A DNA stretch of 64,000 nucleotides, taken from positions 4,355,556-4,419,555 of the forward strand of contig BSYO01000038.1 in assembly GCA_033239525.1 (NCBI GenBank), given 5' to 3'. Origin of the DNA: Nepenthes gracilis (taxonomy: Eukaryota; Streptophyta; Magnoliopsida; Caryophyllales; Nepenthaceae). How positions within the stretch are numbered: the first letter of the stretch is position 1; the number at the start of each line of letters is the position of its first letter. The notes beneath the pieces were generated by a model. That model ran no database searches. It saw only the letters and a list, made by a program, of their open reading frames with translations, and was not told the DNA's origin. The position numbers and the translations under genes are program-made. Shown one piece after another: positions 1-11,847 of the stretch.

Positions 1-1243
1 TCTAAAGTGATAATTGTTTCCCGTTGGTAAGAAATTCTAATCTTTCATATGCATTATAATATCCATGCATTCAAATTGAATCGTGAAAAGACTTTAATCC
101 GAGAGAAAGATAAAAATTATACAAGTATTTAGAGAAAAATCCACAGTGTATTATGTGATCGAATTGTTCTCCCAGATGGAGATATTGTGAATGAATTATG
201 GTGGCCTTTCCCTCAAATGAATAATAAATCATAAAATTTGGACCATGAAATTATATTATGAAGGGTAATATCCATTGGCCCGTCATTAGTTTTATAGCAG
301 AGACTCAAGGATTATCCTGGCCGCATATTGTGGTGGGTAATACTCTTGGCAAGCCTTAGGATGCTATTGTGAAAGAACTAGGACTGTCTTTGAACTGCGG
401 AGGGTTAGGATAGTATTTTATTGGTCCTGTATACCGAGTGATAGGTATACCGTTATGCCATGCGGTGTTCGGCTTGTTTACAGGCATTATAAGGATGGCC
501 CCTCATCTGGGTCAATAATAAGAGCTCACGGCCTTAGATCATGTGGAATATCATAATCCTCTCCTCATTCTCCAACACCTTTAGTTAGTAAGGTATATTG
601 ACCCTAATTCGCAAAGATTATTGTAAATCATGAAAAGTGTATAGAATTATTTATATCTTCAAGTTTCTTATCATATTACTTTCCATCTCGTTTCATGTTT
701 CATTTGAATATGCATATTGTTGATTATTTGTTATGATATATTTATTGAACTGTTAGCTTACCCTTACTTCTTCTTTCCTTCCAGATGAGTATGCATTTAT
801 ACCCGTTGAGTCCGGGTAGGCGATAGGAGCAAGATAGGTAGCTGATACCGATTGAGAAACTTTTGAGGACTTAGCTATATAATCTTGTATGGACGGAAAA
901 ATTTTGTAATTTATTTTGATACTTATGGATATTTTTGAATGTGATAACGATGATAGATGTATAGTTTAATTTTTGTTGTATATTTATGGTTGTAGTAGAT
1001 TTTGCAGGCATTCTTTTATGGATGTAATTGGTTACTTAGTTGGCATCTTTCCTGTACTGGCATTGTACTTGGAGTTAGGACGTCAGTGCCACACATTATG
1101 AAATTGTGGCAAGTTGGGATCCTGTGATGTGTTGTATCTGTGTGGTATTGTTGTATAGAATTTTATATAGATTTTGTATTTGGCGGATGTCCGTTTTACA
1201 AACAAAATTCTAACTAATTTTTGGCAAAATTTACAGTCTGTCA
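1..1243 (+). repeat. 3' part of a long LTR, family shared with 34389-36686
   Basis: This stretch matches the reverse complement of 34389-35640 almost base for base in long blocks, including the run ending in TCTGTCA at both sites. The match stops exactly after that CA. The other copy is followed by a degenerate tRNA-Met-like primer-binding site, so CA marks the LTR 3' end. The beginning of this copy lies outside the window. No coding sequence is visible in it. It is either a solo LTR or the 3' LTR of a larger element entering from the left, and it truncates the end of Tat copy T1. Confidence 0.75.
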
Positions 1244-1964
1244 CACCCACGCCGGAGGAGAGCCTCACCCTCCTAGTGGCCTCGCGTCTTGAGCTTGGAC
1301 TATGTATTTTGCTCTTCTACATTATAATTGTAAATAGAACTTTATTAATAAAAAGCTTGTTTCATCAATGCTTCGTGTACTGCGCCTTGTCCGGCTTTCC
1401 TCCCCTTTTTCCTTTTCTTTTTGCACCAGCTAGCCGTCCGGCTTGCTACACTCGGTGGACTGGCCGGTCGTATCAAAGCTTTGACCGTCGCAGTCTCGCC
1501 ATTCAAAGATGTGATGTCCGTCCTTGTACGCTGTAAGCGGGTTCAATCGAGTAAATACACGTGTAACCTTTGAACAAAAATGATGCAACCCTTCCAACCT
1601 CGTTGTGATGCCGTTTTAGGTAGGAAATTTTGCCAATATTGTGACATCCCCTGCGATTCGCTTCATTGCTTTGTTTCATAGTCTCCCTACCTTCCTAATG
1701 GTTGAGGAGAAGATGATTAATATTCCTACTTTGCTTGGCTTCGGAAGAGGGGTGTCTCCTCTTACGTTGGGATTCTCCTTTGACAGAGGAGAATAGCGAT
1801 GGGAGGACGTGATCTGATAGTAGTGAAGGGGACTCCGCTATTGTGGATGCGGATGTGGAGTGGAATCATCTAGCCTTCCCCTTTTGTACCCTCAGGGTGT
1901 CTCGAGAGCTACTCCATCCTAGGGGCCTGTTGGCCCCTCTTGTTAGGTTTGCCTCCTTAGCCGC
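1244..1964. other. Decayed stretch, probably T1 sequence 5' of the accessory gene
   Basis: About 720 bases between the long LTR and the accessory gene of T1. By position it should hold the accessory gene's promoter and first exon, as 46540-48105 does in copy T5, but I could not align it codon by codon. No convincing domain is seen in any frame. An AATAAA is present near 1347, but nothing else supports an independent gene. Confidence 0.35.
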
Positions 1965-2025
1965 GTAGTTGCATAGTTGACCGATTACAAATTTCTCTTG
2001 CTGACTCCTTTTTTTGCTTTTTCAG

Positions 2026-2523
2026 CCAGCTAGGAGGTCCCGCGAGTTAGATAATTTCCTGTCCTTACAAGGAGATGAGATTCCCCGTATGACATAGGCT
2101 TAGGCCGATCTCGTGGCTGAGGGCATGAAGCGTCGCGTCAATGCAGTGGTTGGGGAGGCGCTGCAGTGCCAAGCGCGAGCGAACTATCTTGACTATGTCC
2201 TGACAAAGTCTGAGGCCAAGTTGTAGGTGGTCTTTGATTCCCATGCTCAAGCCATGGAGAGGATAGCGGTTCTCGAAGGCGAGCTGAGGACAAGGCTTCA
2301 TCCCGATGAGGTGGCTCCTACTTTGGAGGAGCAGTTTCAGGTTGAGATAGACATCAGCCGGCAAATAGTTTCCTTGGCGGATCTACATTTTTCGGTCAGC
2401 TTTTTGGATTTAAGGAATGTCAGAGCCTTTCACCGATCGGAACTAGTTGGATATCCGGTTAGTCATGGCCGGAGGCATGCGCCGCGTCCTCCGAGGGATC
2501 CTTCGTCCGTGAGAAGCCATTAG
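2026..2523 (+). pseudogene. Accessory antisense ORF (aORF) of Tat copy T1, exon 2
   Basis: The C-terminal part of the accessory protein that lies opposite to gag-pol in these Tat elements. The segment from about 2227 is open to a stop at 2521-2523. It contains a helical heptad-rich stretch followed by a conserved block resembling those in T2, T4 and T5 (an acidic/hydrophobic 'HPDE' start, an 'IDISRQIV' core corresponding to 'GVNLCRWIV', then FSVSFLDLRN matching FPVDLLNMSN). Upstream in this frame are several stops. A pyrimidine-rich acceptor ending at 2025 and a possible donor at 1965 give a 61-bp intron at the position conserved in the other copies. The function of the protein is unknown. 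The gene is broken. Confidence 0.6.
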
Positions 2524-2739
2524 GATGAGTTGTGATAACTCCTTGTATATGCGGCGCTGTATAAACTTCTTGTATATAAACATACTCCTTGATAGACAGA
2601 TTGAGTTTTATTATTATGTGGAGGTGCATAGGTTATGATTCCGGGCGTATTGCCTTTTGTTGGAGCATATCCTTCTTCACATTTTGCCCCGATTTATTGT
2701 CCGTTGTAGACTGACTGTGCTACCTCCTACTAGAGGAGG

Positions 2740-3030
2740 TTGTCACGAGTGCCCTTTAATGCCCCAAGGTTTTGCATTCGACCGCGAATGGGCCACTTGG
2801 GATGGAATTTAAGGTTTTCTTCGACTGTTCATGGGCCTCTTGGTGTGGAACCATGGTTTAACTCGACCGCTTATGAGCTACTTGGTGTAGAACCATGGTT
2901 TAATTCGACCACTTATGGGCCGCTTGGTGTAGAACCAAGGTTTAATTCAACTGTAAATGGGCCGCTTGGTATGGGACTAAGGTTTAATTCGACTGCTTAC
3001 GGGTCGCTTTGTATGGGGCCAAGGTTTTAA
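2740..3030. repeat. Minisatellite of about 40 bp between pol and aORF (T1)
   Basis: About seven imperfect units of 39 to 42 bp. The core reads 'ACCATGGTTTAATTCGACC' followed by a variable 'ACTTATGGGCCGCTTGG'. Homologous arrays sit at the same place in T2 (29990-30190) and T5 (49040-49290), always between the end of pol and the accessory gene. The unit length is not always a multiple of three, so the repetitive peptide one can read through it is not evidence of a protein. Confidence 0.75.
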
Positions 3031-3225
3031 GTGCAAGTGGGTAAAGACCCACTTGACTTAGGGGTAATCTAGATCATCCGTATATATACAACCTGCACGC
3101 AAGCATACATATGGAAAATGAAAACATAAGCATAACAATTGGTAAAAAATGAAATCATATTTTATTAATATATGTACACTATTACAAGCAGTCTAATGTC
3201 CACATACATGACCTACCTAGGCCTT

Positions 3226-6200
3226 AATTGGAAATAACGCTTCAAGTGGACCGCATTTCACATCCGTGGAACCAACTTATCATTTTGGATTCGGAGTTTG
3301 TATTCTCCATTTTATAGAATAGTTGAGATAAGAAATGGGTCTTCCCAATTTGGGGAGAGCTTGTTCCGATTGGTTGTCTTGCCCATGGCCTTTATGCTCC
3401 ATAAGACCAGGTATTCAACTTCGAATTACCGTGCTTTTTACTTTCTTATTGTAATAGTGGGCTACTCGTTGTTGATAAGTGGTTGTTCGCATTCTGGCCA
3501 TGTCATAGGCTTCCTCTAGCAAGTTTAGGTGTTCCCTGATCTTTTAGGAGTTGCATTATGGGTCGGAGGCTTTGACCCTAAGACTTGGAAGCCCAATCTC
3601 GATCGGGATCACAGTCTCAGTCCCATAGTAGAGGCTAAAGGGTGTCTCACATGTTGGTTTCTTGTGAGTCGTCTAGTATGACCATAGCATAGAGGACAGT
3701 TCGTCGATTCAGGAGCTCCCTGCGTCATCCAACTTAGTCTTCAGATCGTGCAGCAGCGTCCGATTGATGACTTCCACCTATCCATTGGCCTAGGGGTACG
3801 CCACTGAAGTATGGACTAATTTGATGCCCAAATTGGTGCAATACTTGGTGAATCATTTTCTCGAGAATTAGGTTCCGTTGTCAGTCATAATGATCTAAGG
3901 AACGCCAAATTTGCTTACTATGCTCTGGCGGATGAATTTCATGGCATTATGCTTGGTGATCTTGTCTAGCAGGGCGACTTCAACCCATTTCGTGAAGTAG
4001 TCTATGCCCGAATGATGAATTTTAGTTGTCTAATTACAATGAAAAATTGGTCGAGAATATCAAGCCCCCATTGCGCGAACGGCCAAGGTTCCCGGAGGGC
4101 TCTCAGCTCTGTGGGTGGTTGGTGGTAGAGATTGCCATAGAGCTAGCAATTCTCACACATCTTCACAAATTTTAGGGCATCCTTTTTTATCGTTGGCCAG
4201 TAATATCCCTGACGTATAACTTTGAATGCTAGGTTTTTGTCACCAATGTGCAACCCACAGATCCTGAAGTGGATTTCACTCAATGAGTAGTTGGCCTCCT
4301 TTGGAGTAAGGCACTGGAAATATGGAGTCGAGTATCCCGAGTGGTATAATCTTTCGTCAACTATAGTGTACCAACTAGCCGTCTTCTTGATCTGCTTGGC
4401 TTTGTCCGCGCTCTCTGGTACGATACCATCCGCAAGGTATCTCTTGTAGGGTGTCATCCAATCTTCGCCGTCAGAGACCTACATCGCTTCCTATTCTTCT
4501 ATGTCGAGAGTGCCCAAGACGTCTCGCATGTCCCTTGAGTAGTTCTTTGGATTTTGGCATTCGCGTCCCTTACAAGCATGTTAGCCTTCCAGTTTTCAAT
4601 CCTAGAGATATAGACCAGGCTAAACTTGTCAAACCTCTGGATCACACTCTTCGGCTTTCCCAAATATTTGGCTAGGAGAGGGTTGTATGTCAAGAAGTTT
4701 CTGTTGATCTGGTTAACAACTAACTCTAAGTCATTGTAGATAATCAAGTGCATTGTTGAGCACTCTTTGGCTAGTTGAAATCTGACTAATAGGGTCTCGT
4801 ATTCGGCAACATTATTGGTGGCCGAAAAATCATGTTTTAGTAAGTACTTCATCTCAAACCCGACTGGGGTCCTTAGGATCACTCCGGTACCGCTGCCTGA
4901 GTTAGTAGACAAGCCGTCCACATTGAGGACCCAATCTGACTCTTCCTAGTGATGATCCATGTTGACAGTGTGATGCTCATCAACGATTGGGGCCAAGGTT
5001 TCGATGATGAAGTCGGCCAATGCTTGCCTTTTGATGGCTGGCTTGGGTCGGAATTTAATGTGAAATTTTTCCAATTTGATGGCCCATTTAACCAGTTATC
5101 CCAAAACATCAAGCTTTTGAAGCATGCCCTCCAATGGCTGGTCGGTCAGGACGACCACGCGATGAGTCTGAAAATATGGTTTCAACTTTCTAGACGAGTA
5201 AATGAGCGCCAAAGTGAGCTTCTCGGCATGTGGGTAATGAGTTTTAACGCTCGTCAACATTTTACTTACATAGTAGACCAGCCGCTATGCTTCAAAATCT
5301 TGACGTATTAGAATTGAGTTTAGAGCAGCCTCTAACACCGCCAGATAGAGGTACAGCTCTTCTCCATCTTTCGGTGACGTCAGCAATGGTGGAATGGCCA
5401 GGTATTGCTTCTGTTCATCGAAAGCGACTTGACACTCCTCCGTCCACTGGAACCCATTCATTTTTGTCACCCTCAGAGCCTTAAAGAAAGGCAGGTACTT
5501 GTCTTCGGACTTAGCTAAGAAGCAAAAAAGCGCTGCCAATCTTCTAATTAGCCTAATAGACATCCTTGACACTCCGTGGCGGAGTCATGCCCATGAGGGC
5601 CTTGATCTTCTCTGAGTTCGCTTCAATCTCTCGTTGAGAGACGATGAAACCCAAGAACTTCTATGAGGATACTCCAAAGACACACTTTGATGGGTTTAAC
5701 TTCACCTTGTATGTTCGGAGTACCTCGAAGGCTTCAAACAGATCGCGAATATGGTTGTTGGTGGTCTTGCTCTTAACGAGCATATCATTTACGTATACCT
5801 CCATATTGCGGCCAATTTATTTCTCAAACATTTTGTTCATTTGTCTTTGGTAAGTCATACATGCGTTCTTCAAACCGAAAGGTATGACCTTGTAACAATA
5901 TGTGCCTTGATCGATCATGAATAAGATGTACCCCTTGTCCTCTGGGCTCATCCTATCTAATTGTCGTTTGAGTATACGTCCATAAAACTCAACAACTCAT
6001 GACCAGAAGTGGAGTCCACCAGTAAGCCAATTTTGGGCAATGGGAAGCTATCCTTTCCGCAGGCTTTGTTGATGTCGATGAAGTCGACACACATTTACCA
6101 TTTTCAGTTACTTTTCTTGACCAGTACAACGATAAAAAATCAGTCCGAGTACTGGACTTTCTTGATAAACTCGACGTCCAGTAGCTTTTTCACTTCCTTC

Positions 6201-6607
6201 TAGATGGTTATAAGCTTTTCGACGGAGTAGTTCCTATGTTTTTACCTGATAGGTTTGCGGTCGGGATCGAGTTCTAACTTGTGGACCATTACTCCAGCCA
6301 AAATCCCAGGCATGTCGATGGGCATCCACACAAAGACATCTAGGTTTCGCCTCAAGAAGCTAACCAGTTCATCACACAGGAGTCCGACAAGTGAGCCTCC
6401 TATCTGTACGCACTTTTTCGGATCATTCAGATTCAGAGGTGCAAGGATGGTGGCCTTTCTAGATTGCACCTACTGCAAGGTAGCCTCATCTCGATGATCT
6501 AACTCTTCTGCTTGCCTCTTGGCCCCCCTTGGTACTATCTATGACATATAGTATGTCCGTTCGGTTACTTGGTTTTCCAATACTTCACCAAAACCGCATG
6601 ATATTGA
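3226..6607 (-). pseudogene. pol: Tat pol of T1: RT, RNase H, integrase
   Basis: Enzyme part of the Tat polyprotein: reverse transcription, RNA removal and integration. Reading downwards: the end of protease (GEVLENQVTE at about 6590), RT, RNase H with DGLSTNSGSG and NNVAEYET (4921-4499), then integrase with an intact HHCC zinc finger (H..CGLH and CENC, 4260-4143), a DDE core and a C-terminal part to about 3226. The RT catalytic box at 5781-5798 reads V-Y-V-N-D-M, so the first aspartate of the usual YVDD is asparagine (GAT to AAT). Many stops and frameshifts break the frame. The terminal stop seen in T2 and T5 is not conserved here. Confidence 0.85.
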
Positions 6608-6975
6608 AATTTTTTTTTATAAGAATATAATTAATATAGTAATAAATAATTTAAAATATTAATATTAATAAATATTATAAATAATAATGAGTAGGAAATG
6701 GCATTATAATAAATGATAAATGATAATAATAATAAATGGGAGTCAAATATATATTAATAAATATTAATGATAATTAGAAATAGATAATAATTATAGTAAG
6801 TATTATAATATAATAATTATGAATATAATAATAATAAATAGAATACAATAATAATAGATATTAAATAATTAATATATATATTAGAATATATTAATAATAA
6901 TTATAATTTACATATATATAAATATAATTCTTTTAATAATAATAAATAAAAGAATAATAATAATTAAATTATTAA
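6608..6975. repeat. AT-rich block in place of the T1 protease domain
   Basis: About 370 bases made almost only of A and T, with many TAA, AATAAT and ATTATAA words. It lies between the gag/protease linker (GENVFNFSDNDM, near 7080) and the last residues of protease (GEVLENQ, about 6590). In T5 the same two points are separated by a readable protease. The block therefore replaces the protease core. I see no terminal inverted repeats and no clear TSD. It could be a decayed AT-rich insertion or expanded microsatellite filling a deletion. Confidence 0.65.
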
Positions 6976-6984
6976 ATTCTTAGG

Positions 6985-8733
6985 GAAACGAAGAACGAAA
7001 AAGGAAGGGAGAGAAAATAAAGAAAAGGGACCAGAATGGGATCCGAATGGGGAGATTATATGTGTCATATCATTATCACTAAAATTAAAGACATTTTCCC
7101 CCACCCTCAACTTCTTACACTTGTCTAGCTTCTCCTGGTGATCGATTGGGTGCACCTTAGTAGGTTGGGTGGTCACCATATTGACCTCTCCAATTGCTAT
7201 CCGGATCCTCAACTGAGGTTGATCTAACCTGTCACCACCTGAGGTTCTAGAAGTCTATCCAGGGGTTCCTCGAAACTTTGTGAGGTGGCCTTAACCAATC
7301 AACTCTTCAATCTCTCATTGTAGCATCTTACACTTTTTCATGGTATATCCCGGAGATCGATGGAAATCACAGTACTTACCTGGATCTCCTCCCTCCTTAT
7401 TCTTCAGTGGCATTGGCCACTTGACGAACTTTTTTTTACGGATCTGCATTAGGACGTTTACCCATGTGTCGTTCAGCAGAGTTGGGTTAACGGGCTTGTA
7501 CTCCTTCCGCGCTGGTGGCCCGGTCCTGAGTTTCTTCCTTCGAGGATTGTCACTGCCCCCATTTTTCCTCTTCCCCCCTGTCGGGAAGGAGCGAGGCTAG
7601 TTGGTCCTTTTCGGACGCTTTGCCTTACTGATTTCTTCAACCGCCACGTAGGCCCGGGTAATAGCTATCGCTTCTCAAAAGGTTTGCAAATTCTTGTGAG
7701 CTAGGGGCATGAGGAATTCGCCTGGCCCTAGTGCAAAGATGAAGCTACCAAGCTTCATTTCCTCAGTGAGCTTGGGGGTTTTTCGAGCTTCAACCGCAAA
7801 CCACTCCATGAATTTACTTGGGTTCTCGCCCTACTACTGCTTTATATGGATTAGATGCCACGACCGCTTTTTTTTCCGACAACTGGAAGCATACCAGGCC
7901 AGGAAGAAATCAGTGAAATCCCAAAAACACCGAACGAAATTCGAGGGAAGTCAATAGAACAACATCCGGGCATCCTATTTCAAGGTGAGGGGAAAATATC
8001 GACACATGGATGCCTTCTCCATACCCTAGAAGCTCATAAGGGTATGGAAGTGATCCAAGTGGTCCATGAGATCAGTGCTTCCATCGTAGAGATTTAGGGC
8101 TAGCATCTTGAACTTTGCCAGCATCGGTTGGGTCTAGATCTCCATGGTGAATGAAGATCTCTTTAGATCGGCCGCGTGCTCGTCGTCATCTTTGAACACA
8201 TGGTAGGAGTTTTCAGATCTTTTGGAGTTGAGATAGGTTCTCAATTTTGTTCTTTCTACTTTGCGGCACGTCGCCAATCGGCTACTGCCGCTTGTGGATC
8301 GGATGATGCGAGAGGCTTCATCCTACATGGGAGGCCTCTGTTCATCCTGAAAATATTGGGGATTTCTTTTTTCGGGACTCTCAACGGGAGTCCCACGGTC
8401 TAAGAGCCTTTCAAGCCTTGAGCGGCTCTGGGTGCTAGAGGCCATTGGGATGTGAGAGTGGCCTTGCCTCAAGGTCTTCTTGGTCGGCTTCTTCCTCCTT
8501 TGGCCTCCCTGCCTGGAGGTTGGCATGGGGTTGAAGAGGACTAAGCCCCTTGCTTCTTCTTACCCTAGCGCATTTAGAGCGTTTGGAGTATCAGAGATAT
8601 TTTATTCATCTGCTCTACCATGGCCTAGAAGATTGGAGTAGGCTGTTCTCCGACCTGATTGCCAGCTGAGTGCATGGCTGGGAGAGGCAGCATATCTAGC
8701 GGGAACGCTAGTCTGAACTCCGGTGTTCACCAT
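6985..8733 (-). pseudogene. gag: Tat gag of T1
   Basis: Structural protein that would form the virus-like particle. The start is the MVNT motif at 8733, which is also the gag start of T2, T5 and T6. A basic low-complexity N-terminus (about 8733-8330) is followed by the retrotransposon gag domain (LYDGSTDLMDHLDHFH near 8060) and then the linker to protease near 7080-7210. There are many in-frame stops, several at codons that read CAG or TGG in the sister copies. It is a pseudogene with recognisable domain order. Confidence 0.75.
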
Positions 8734-8787
8734 TTCGTCAGATGATGCTAAATTGGGAGATGTAGTTAGTCGACTTTTCGTTAGCAT

Positions 8788-8808
8788 TCCCACAGACGAC
8801 TCCAATGA
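8788..8808 (-). promoter_or_regulatory. Primer-binding site of T1
   Basis: Immediately downstream of the 5' LTR on the minus strand the sequence reads ATTGGAGTCGTCTGTGGGAA. The four Tat copies agree on ATTGGCGCCGTCTGTGG with small changes. This is the usual plant Tat/Athila-type PBS, in which TGGCGCC pairs with the 3' end of a tRNA, probably tRNA-Asp. The tRNA identity is inferred. Confidence 0.7.
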
Positions 8809-9740
8809 TGCGTCCTAAATCTAAACTTTGAACGGGTTTCAGTTGAACTTGTTTTTCGGATTCCGATCATCGTCCTTTGAGCTTGAGATCCTGCACACCA
8901 CAACTTTGAATATGATGTCAGGTGACGATGAAATTTTATCCTACCTATAACACTCTGATACTTAAGTTAGTGAAGGCCTTCTGAGAATTAAAAAAAAAAA
9001 AAAGAGAATAAGAAGGTGAATGTGGAAAATGCAAAGATGAATGTCGGGCGTGGGATTTGAGAATGATGGTGGGAGGTGCACTCATGGAGAGAATGACTTT
9101 GGTCATAGATGCTTGTGGAAAGCGGTTTCTCTAGATGCTGAGCTTGTTGGAAACTAGTAATAGAAAGAAAGAGTGTCTGGATGCTTGAAAGCTTAGAGGG
9201 CTTCTATTAGTTTGAGTATGCAACTGAGCGTGCCTATGGAGTGGATCTGCATGGCCTTTTACAATCGTTGGCCTCCGATGGCTTTCTTAGGTGGCGAGGC
9301 GGGACGCCCGCCCTCTATGGAGATCCTTACCATCCCCAGTATAGGCGCGGTCGCCATTTTGGGTTACAACTATTAGGAAGGAGGATTCCCTTCATTCTAT
9401 GGAGATATCGAGTGTAGTGATCGTCAGGGCGTCCTTTGACGATCACACGCTGGTTTGTGAGCCTTCCTTTTGGAATGTGTTTTGATTCTGAGAGATTTCC
9501 GTTACATGTGAGATTACCTTTCTTAGAGGTACAAAGAATTAGGGTAGACGACCGTTGAGGCTTAGGAAGTTGCGCGCGGGCCGATTTCGATCTAGGCCAT
9601 GTTTACCTTGGGCTATGTTCAACCTACTTGTTGCATTCTTCCGGTCAATGACAGCGTTAACCGTCCCAGAAATAAATGGGCCGCTATCGGTTCTGGGCTA
9701 CTTAGCCTTTTTGAGCCAGTCCACTATGGACTACCCATCA
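8809..9740 (-). repeat. 5' LTR of T1 (932 bp)
   Basis: On the minus strand it starts TGATGGGTAG and ends GACGCA next to the PBS. Long blocks match the LTRs at 23352-24284, 39274-40248, 44633-45679 and 61260-62254, such as the region around TGCAGGATC near the 3' end and the 'CTCTGATACTTAAGT' cognate of the family's 'CTCCGACACTCAAGTCAG'. The core promoter position, TATAAAAGG in T2 and T6, reads TGTAAAAGG here (near 9253), a C-to-T/G-to-A type change that would weaken the TATA box. Confidence 0.8.
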
Positions 9741-9941
9741 AAAAGAGATAGAGACCCCAAATTTTTTATTTTTTATTTTTTTTGGGGTAAAATTGATATT
9801 CGGCGACTGCATTAGCATGAAATTTGAATCCTCAATTTTTTCACCAAATATGTTGGGGGTTTTGATTTTTCCTACCATCATGACCAAGCAAAGATGGTAA
9901 GACTATGGAAATCTGTCGTTGTTGTTTAAAACTGGAGGTTC
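9741..9941. other. Short flank between T1 LTR and LINE
   Basis: No feature seen. It contains a T/A-rich run around 9766-9786. It is the immediate upstream flank of T1 (minus strand) and the left flank of the LINE at 9958. Confidence 0.4.
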
Positions 9942-9957
9942 GATCATACCATTAATG

Positions 9958-10853
9958 TGTGATGATTTTGTCATAATCTCCTAGTAGGATTTGGAACAGA
10001 AGGACAGTTTGGTAGAATCGCCCGGTATGGTTTTTGTTGGCTTGGAGTGCTTGTTGCTCTCTTTTCTTGCCACAAAAAAAAAAAAAAAAAGAAAAAGAAT
10101 TGAGTGAGATGCATAAGAGCTATCAGCCACAACTTTGGATACTTATCTCCTTTATGTGGATGCGCTTCTAAATTGCGCTACCTTGTCCACCTTGGTTCAT
10201 GTTTTGATGCCTTCTTCTGCATCATGGTTCAGCAGATCGAGACATCTCTTCAGTTCTGGCCATCGCTGGCCTTGACTACCAGGGTGGCTTTTCTTTCTTG
10301 CCAAAAAAAAAAAAAAGAGGTTTGGCTGGATTTGGCATTTTTTCTAGTCATCTCGCTGCATGTCGGCGTAAAATTGGGAGCTTGGGCAACCGGTTGCAGC
10401 TGATAGAGCGTGGTGCATGAGGGCTGAGATTTATGTCTATGTCTGCGTGGATATGTCTGAGTTTTCTTCTGGTGTGTCTGTGGTGGCAGTTAGGCCCATA
10501 GTCACTGCTGTTGCCATGGTTGGTGTGTTTGCGTGTGCTATGTCGGGTATTATGTCCGAAGCTACTGCTGTTACCCTGTTTGATGTGGCTGCGACTCTAG
10601 TATGGGCTACCATGACCGCGTTGATTCATCGCTGGTTTGTATCTAGAACCATGTTGATTTTGTTACCCATGTTTGATCTTGGCCATTGGGTAGTGTCTTT
10701 GGGTGTGATTTGTTTAATCTTTGTATCGTGTGCTCGGAGGATGTCTTAATCTCTATATTCTACACTCAAGTTGGTCTATCACTTAGTGTTAAAATATAGG
10801 TCTTTGTAATTTTTTTTTTATTTTAATATAATTTACTTACTTATAAAAAAAAA
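9958..10853 (+). mobile_element. 5'-truncated L1-type LINE (3' end only)
   Basis: An 896-bp body flanked by perfect 16-bp direct repeats GATCATACCATTAATG at 9942-9957 and 10854-10869. It ends in ATTTACTTACTTATAAAAAAAAA, nearly the same 3' tail as the larger LINE ending at 15585 (TAATTACTTACCAAA). The body is T/G-rich with internal A-runs (10073-10090, 10302-10316) and resembles the 3' non-coding part of that LINE in composition. A 110-codon open stretch at 10417-10749 is hydrophobic but matches no LINE protein. Truncation at the 5' end and a long TSD are typical of target-primed reverse transcription. Confidence 0.85.
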
Positions 10854-10869
10854 GATCATACCATTAATG

Positions 10870-11548
10870 ATTATTTTAAAAATATTAAATATTAAAATAA
10901 TTTTATTTTTATATTAACTCTTTTTTTTATCATAAGGATAAATTTCATTGGTTATAAGTATAGAATAGTCTTCTATTTAAAATGATGATAACAAAATCCG
11001 GCAATTTCGGGCTATTTTTGTGAAATCTATGGACCAATGGAGTATCCATCTCATAAAAAATAGAGGAGGCTATTATTTATATTTATATAATTTATTTTTA
11101 AATAAATAGTTATAATTTAATAATTAATTCTGAATAATTTTTTAATTTTTTTTAAAAATAGTTAAATTATAATAATTTATTTAAAAATAAATAATTCAAA
11201 TTTAAAAAAAATATATTTTTTTATTTGCTTAAAAAATAGAATAGCCATGTCCAAAATCTACAACCCCTTCCCAACTCTTCTATGACTGACTGCATTGAAT
11301 TTTCTAATTGTTGAATTACTTCAGCTCATGTTTCGTGGGCTATGGCCCAAGCTTAATCTTCAACACTACTGTTGTAAGCATGATGCATCCAACCCAAAAT
11401 ATCATACGATCTCTTAAGTTGACTCATAATCTGATAATATCTAAAAAATACTCAAAGATGTATCATACTACACAATTTATATGAATACATGGAGAATTTT
11501 TTTTACATATGTCATAGTTTAACTTGAAAGTTTAAATTGTTGAATTAT
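10870..11548. other. AT-rich intergenic stretch
   Basis: Strongly AT-rich (10880-11240 is almost only A and T). No gene or repeat boundary is recognised apart from the copia start at 11549. It is probably host intergenic DNA. Confidence 0.4.
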
Positions 11549-11823
11549 TGATTAATACATAATTATCGTTGAATTTCAGGTCACTCATTTGTGAGTCCTG
11601 TATCTGCTTGATATATCTTCCGATGGTACACCCAAAACTGTTTGGATCTTGGCCTGATTGTAAAGAAATTATGAAGCGATGCATTTTAGGCACCTGATCT
11701 AGGTGTGTGCATCGTTTATCCACAATAAAAACGCTTGATGAGCATCTGAGAAACACATATATATTTTGTCTAGAATAAAGAGATCCAATGCATGCCTAAT
11801 GAGTACGCATGAGTACTCACGCG

Positions 11824-11847
11824 CTTACTTACCAAAAAAAAAAAAAA
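11824..11847 (+). mobile_element. Micro-insertion: last bases of a LINE plus A-tail
   Basis: A 24-base insert, CTTACTTACC followed by 14 A, sits between two 13-bp near-repeats, GAGTACTCACGCG (11811-11823) and GAGTATTCATGCG (11848-11860). CTTACTTACC plus A-run is exactly the 3' terminus of the LINE family at 9958-10853 and 12064-15585. The two differences between the direct repeats are both C-to-T. The 3' LTR of C1 reads directly across this point. This fits an extremely 5'-truncated LINE integration. Confidence 0.75.

Larger units (their letters stand above)
2026..9740 (-). mobile_element. Ty3/gypsy Tat-lineage retrotransposon copy T1
   Basis: Read on the minus strand the order is 5' LTR (9740-8809), PBS, gag (from 8733), a damaged protease region, RT, RNase H, integrase (to about 3226), the 40-bp array, and an accessory ORF in the opposite direction. 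The 3' LTR is missing. The left side ends in the unrelated long LTR that finishes at 1243. The order, the archaeal-type second RNase H (NNVAEYE motif) and the PBS with ATTGGnGnCGTCTGTGGG assign it to the Tat lineage. Stops and frameshifts occur in every module, so it is not autonomous. Confidence 0.85.

Noticed and set aside
2740..3030. Repeat protein with FNSTAYGPLGVEP-type units
   Set aside because: Homologous minisatellites in T2 and T5 do not keep the frame, and it lies in the spacer between pol and the accessory gene.
10417..10749. 110-codon hydrophobic open frame on the plus strand
   Set aside because: It lies wholly in the T/G-rich 3' region of a truncated LINE. Valine- and alanine-rich translation follows from composition and there is no homologue among LINE proteins.
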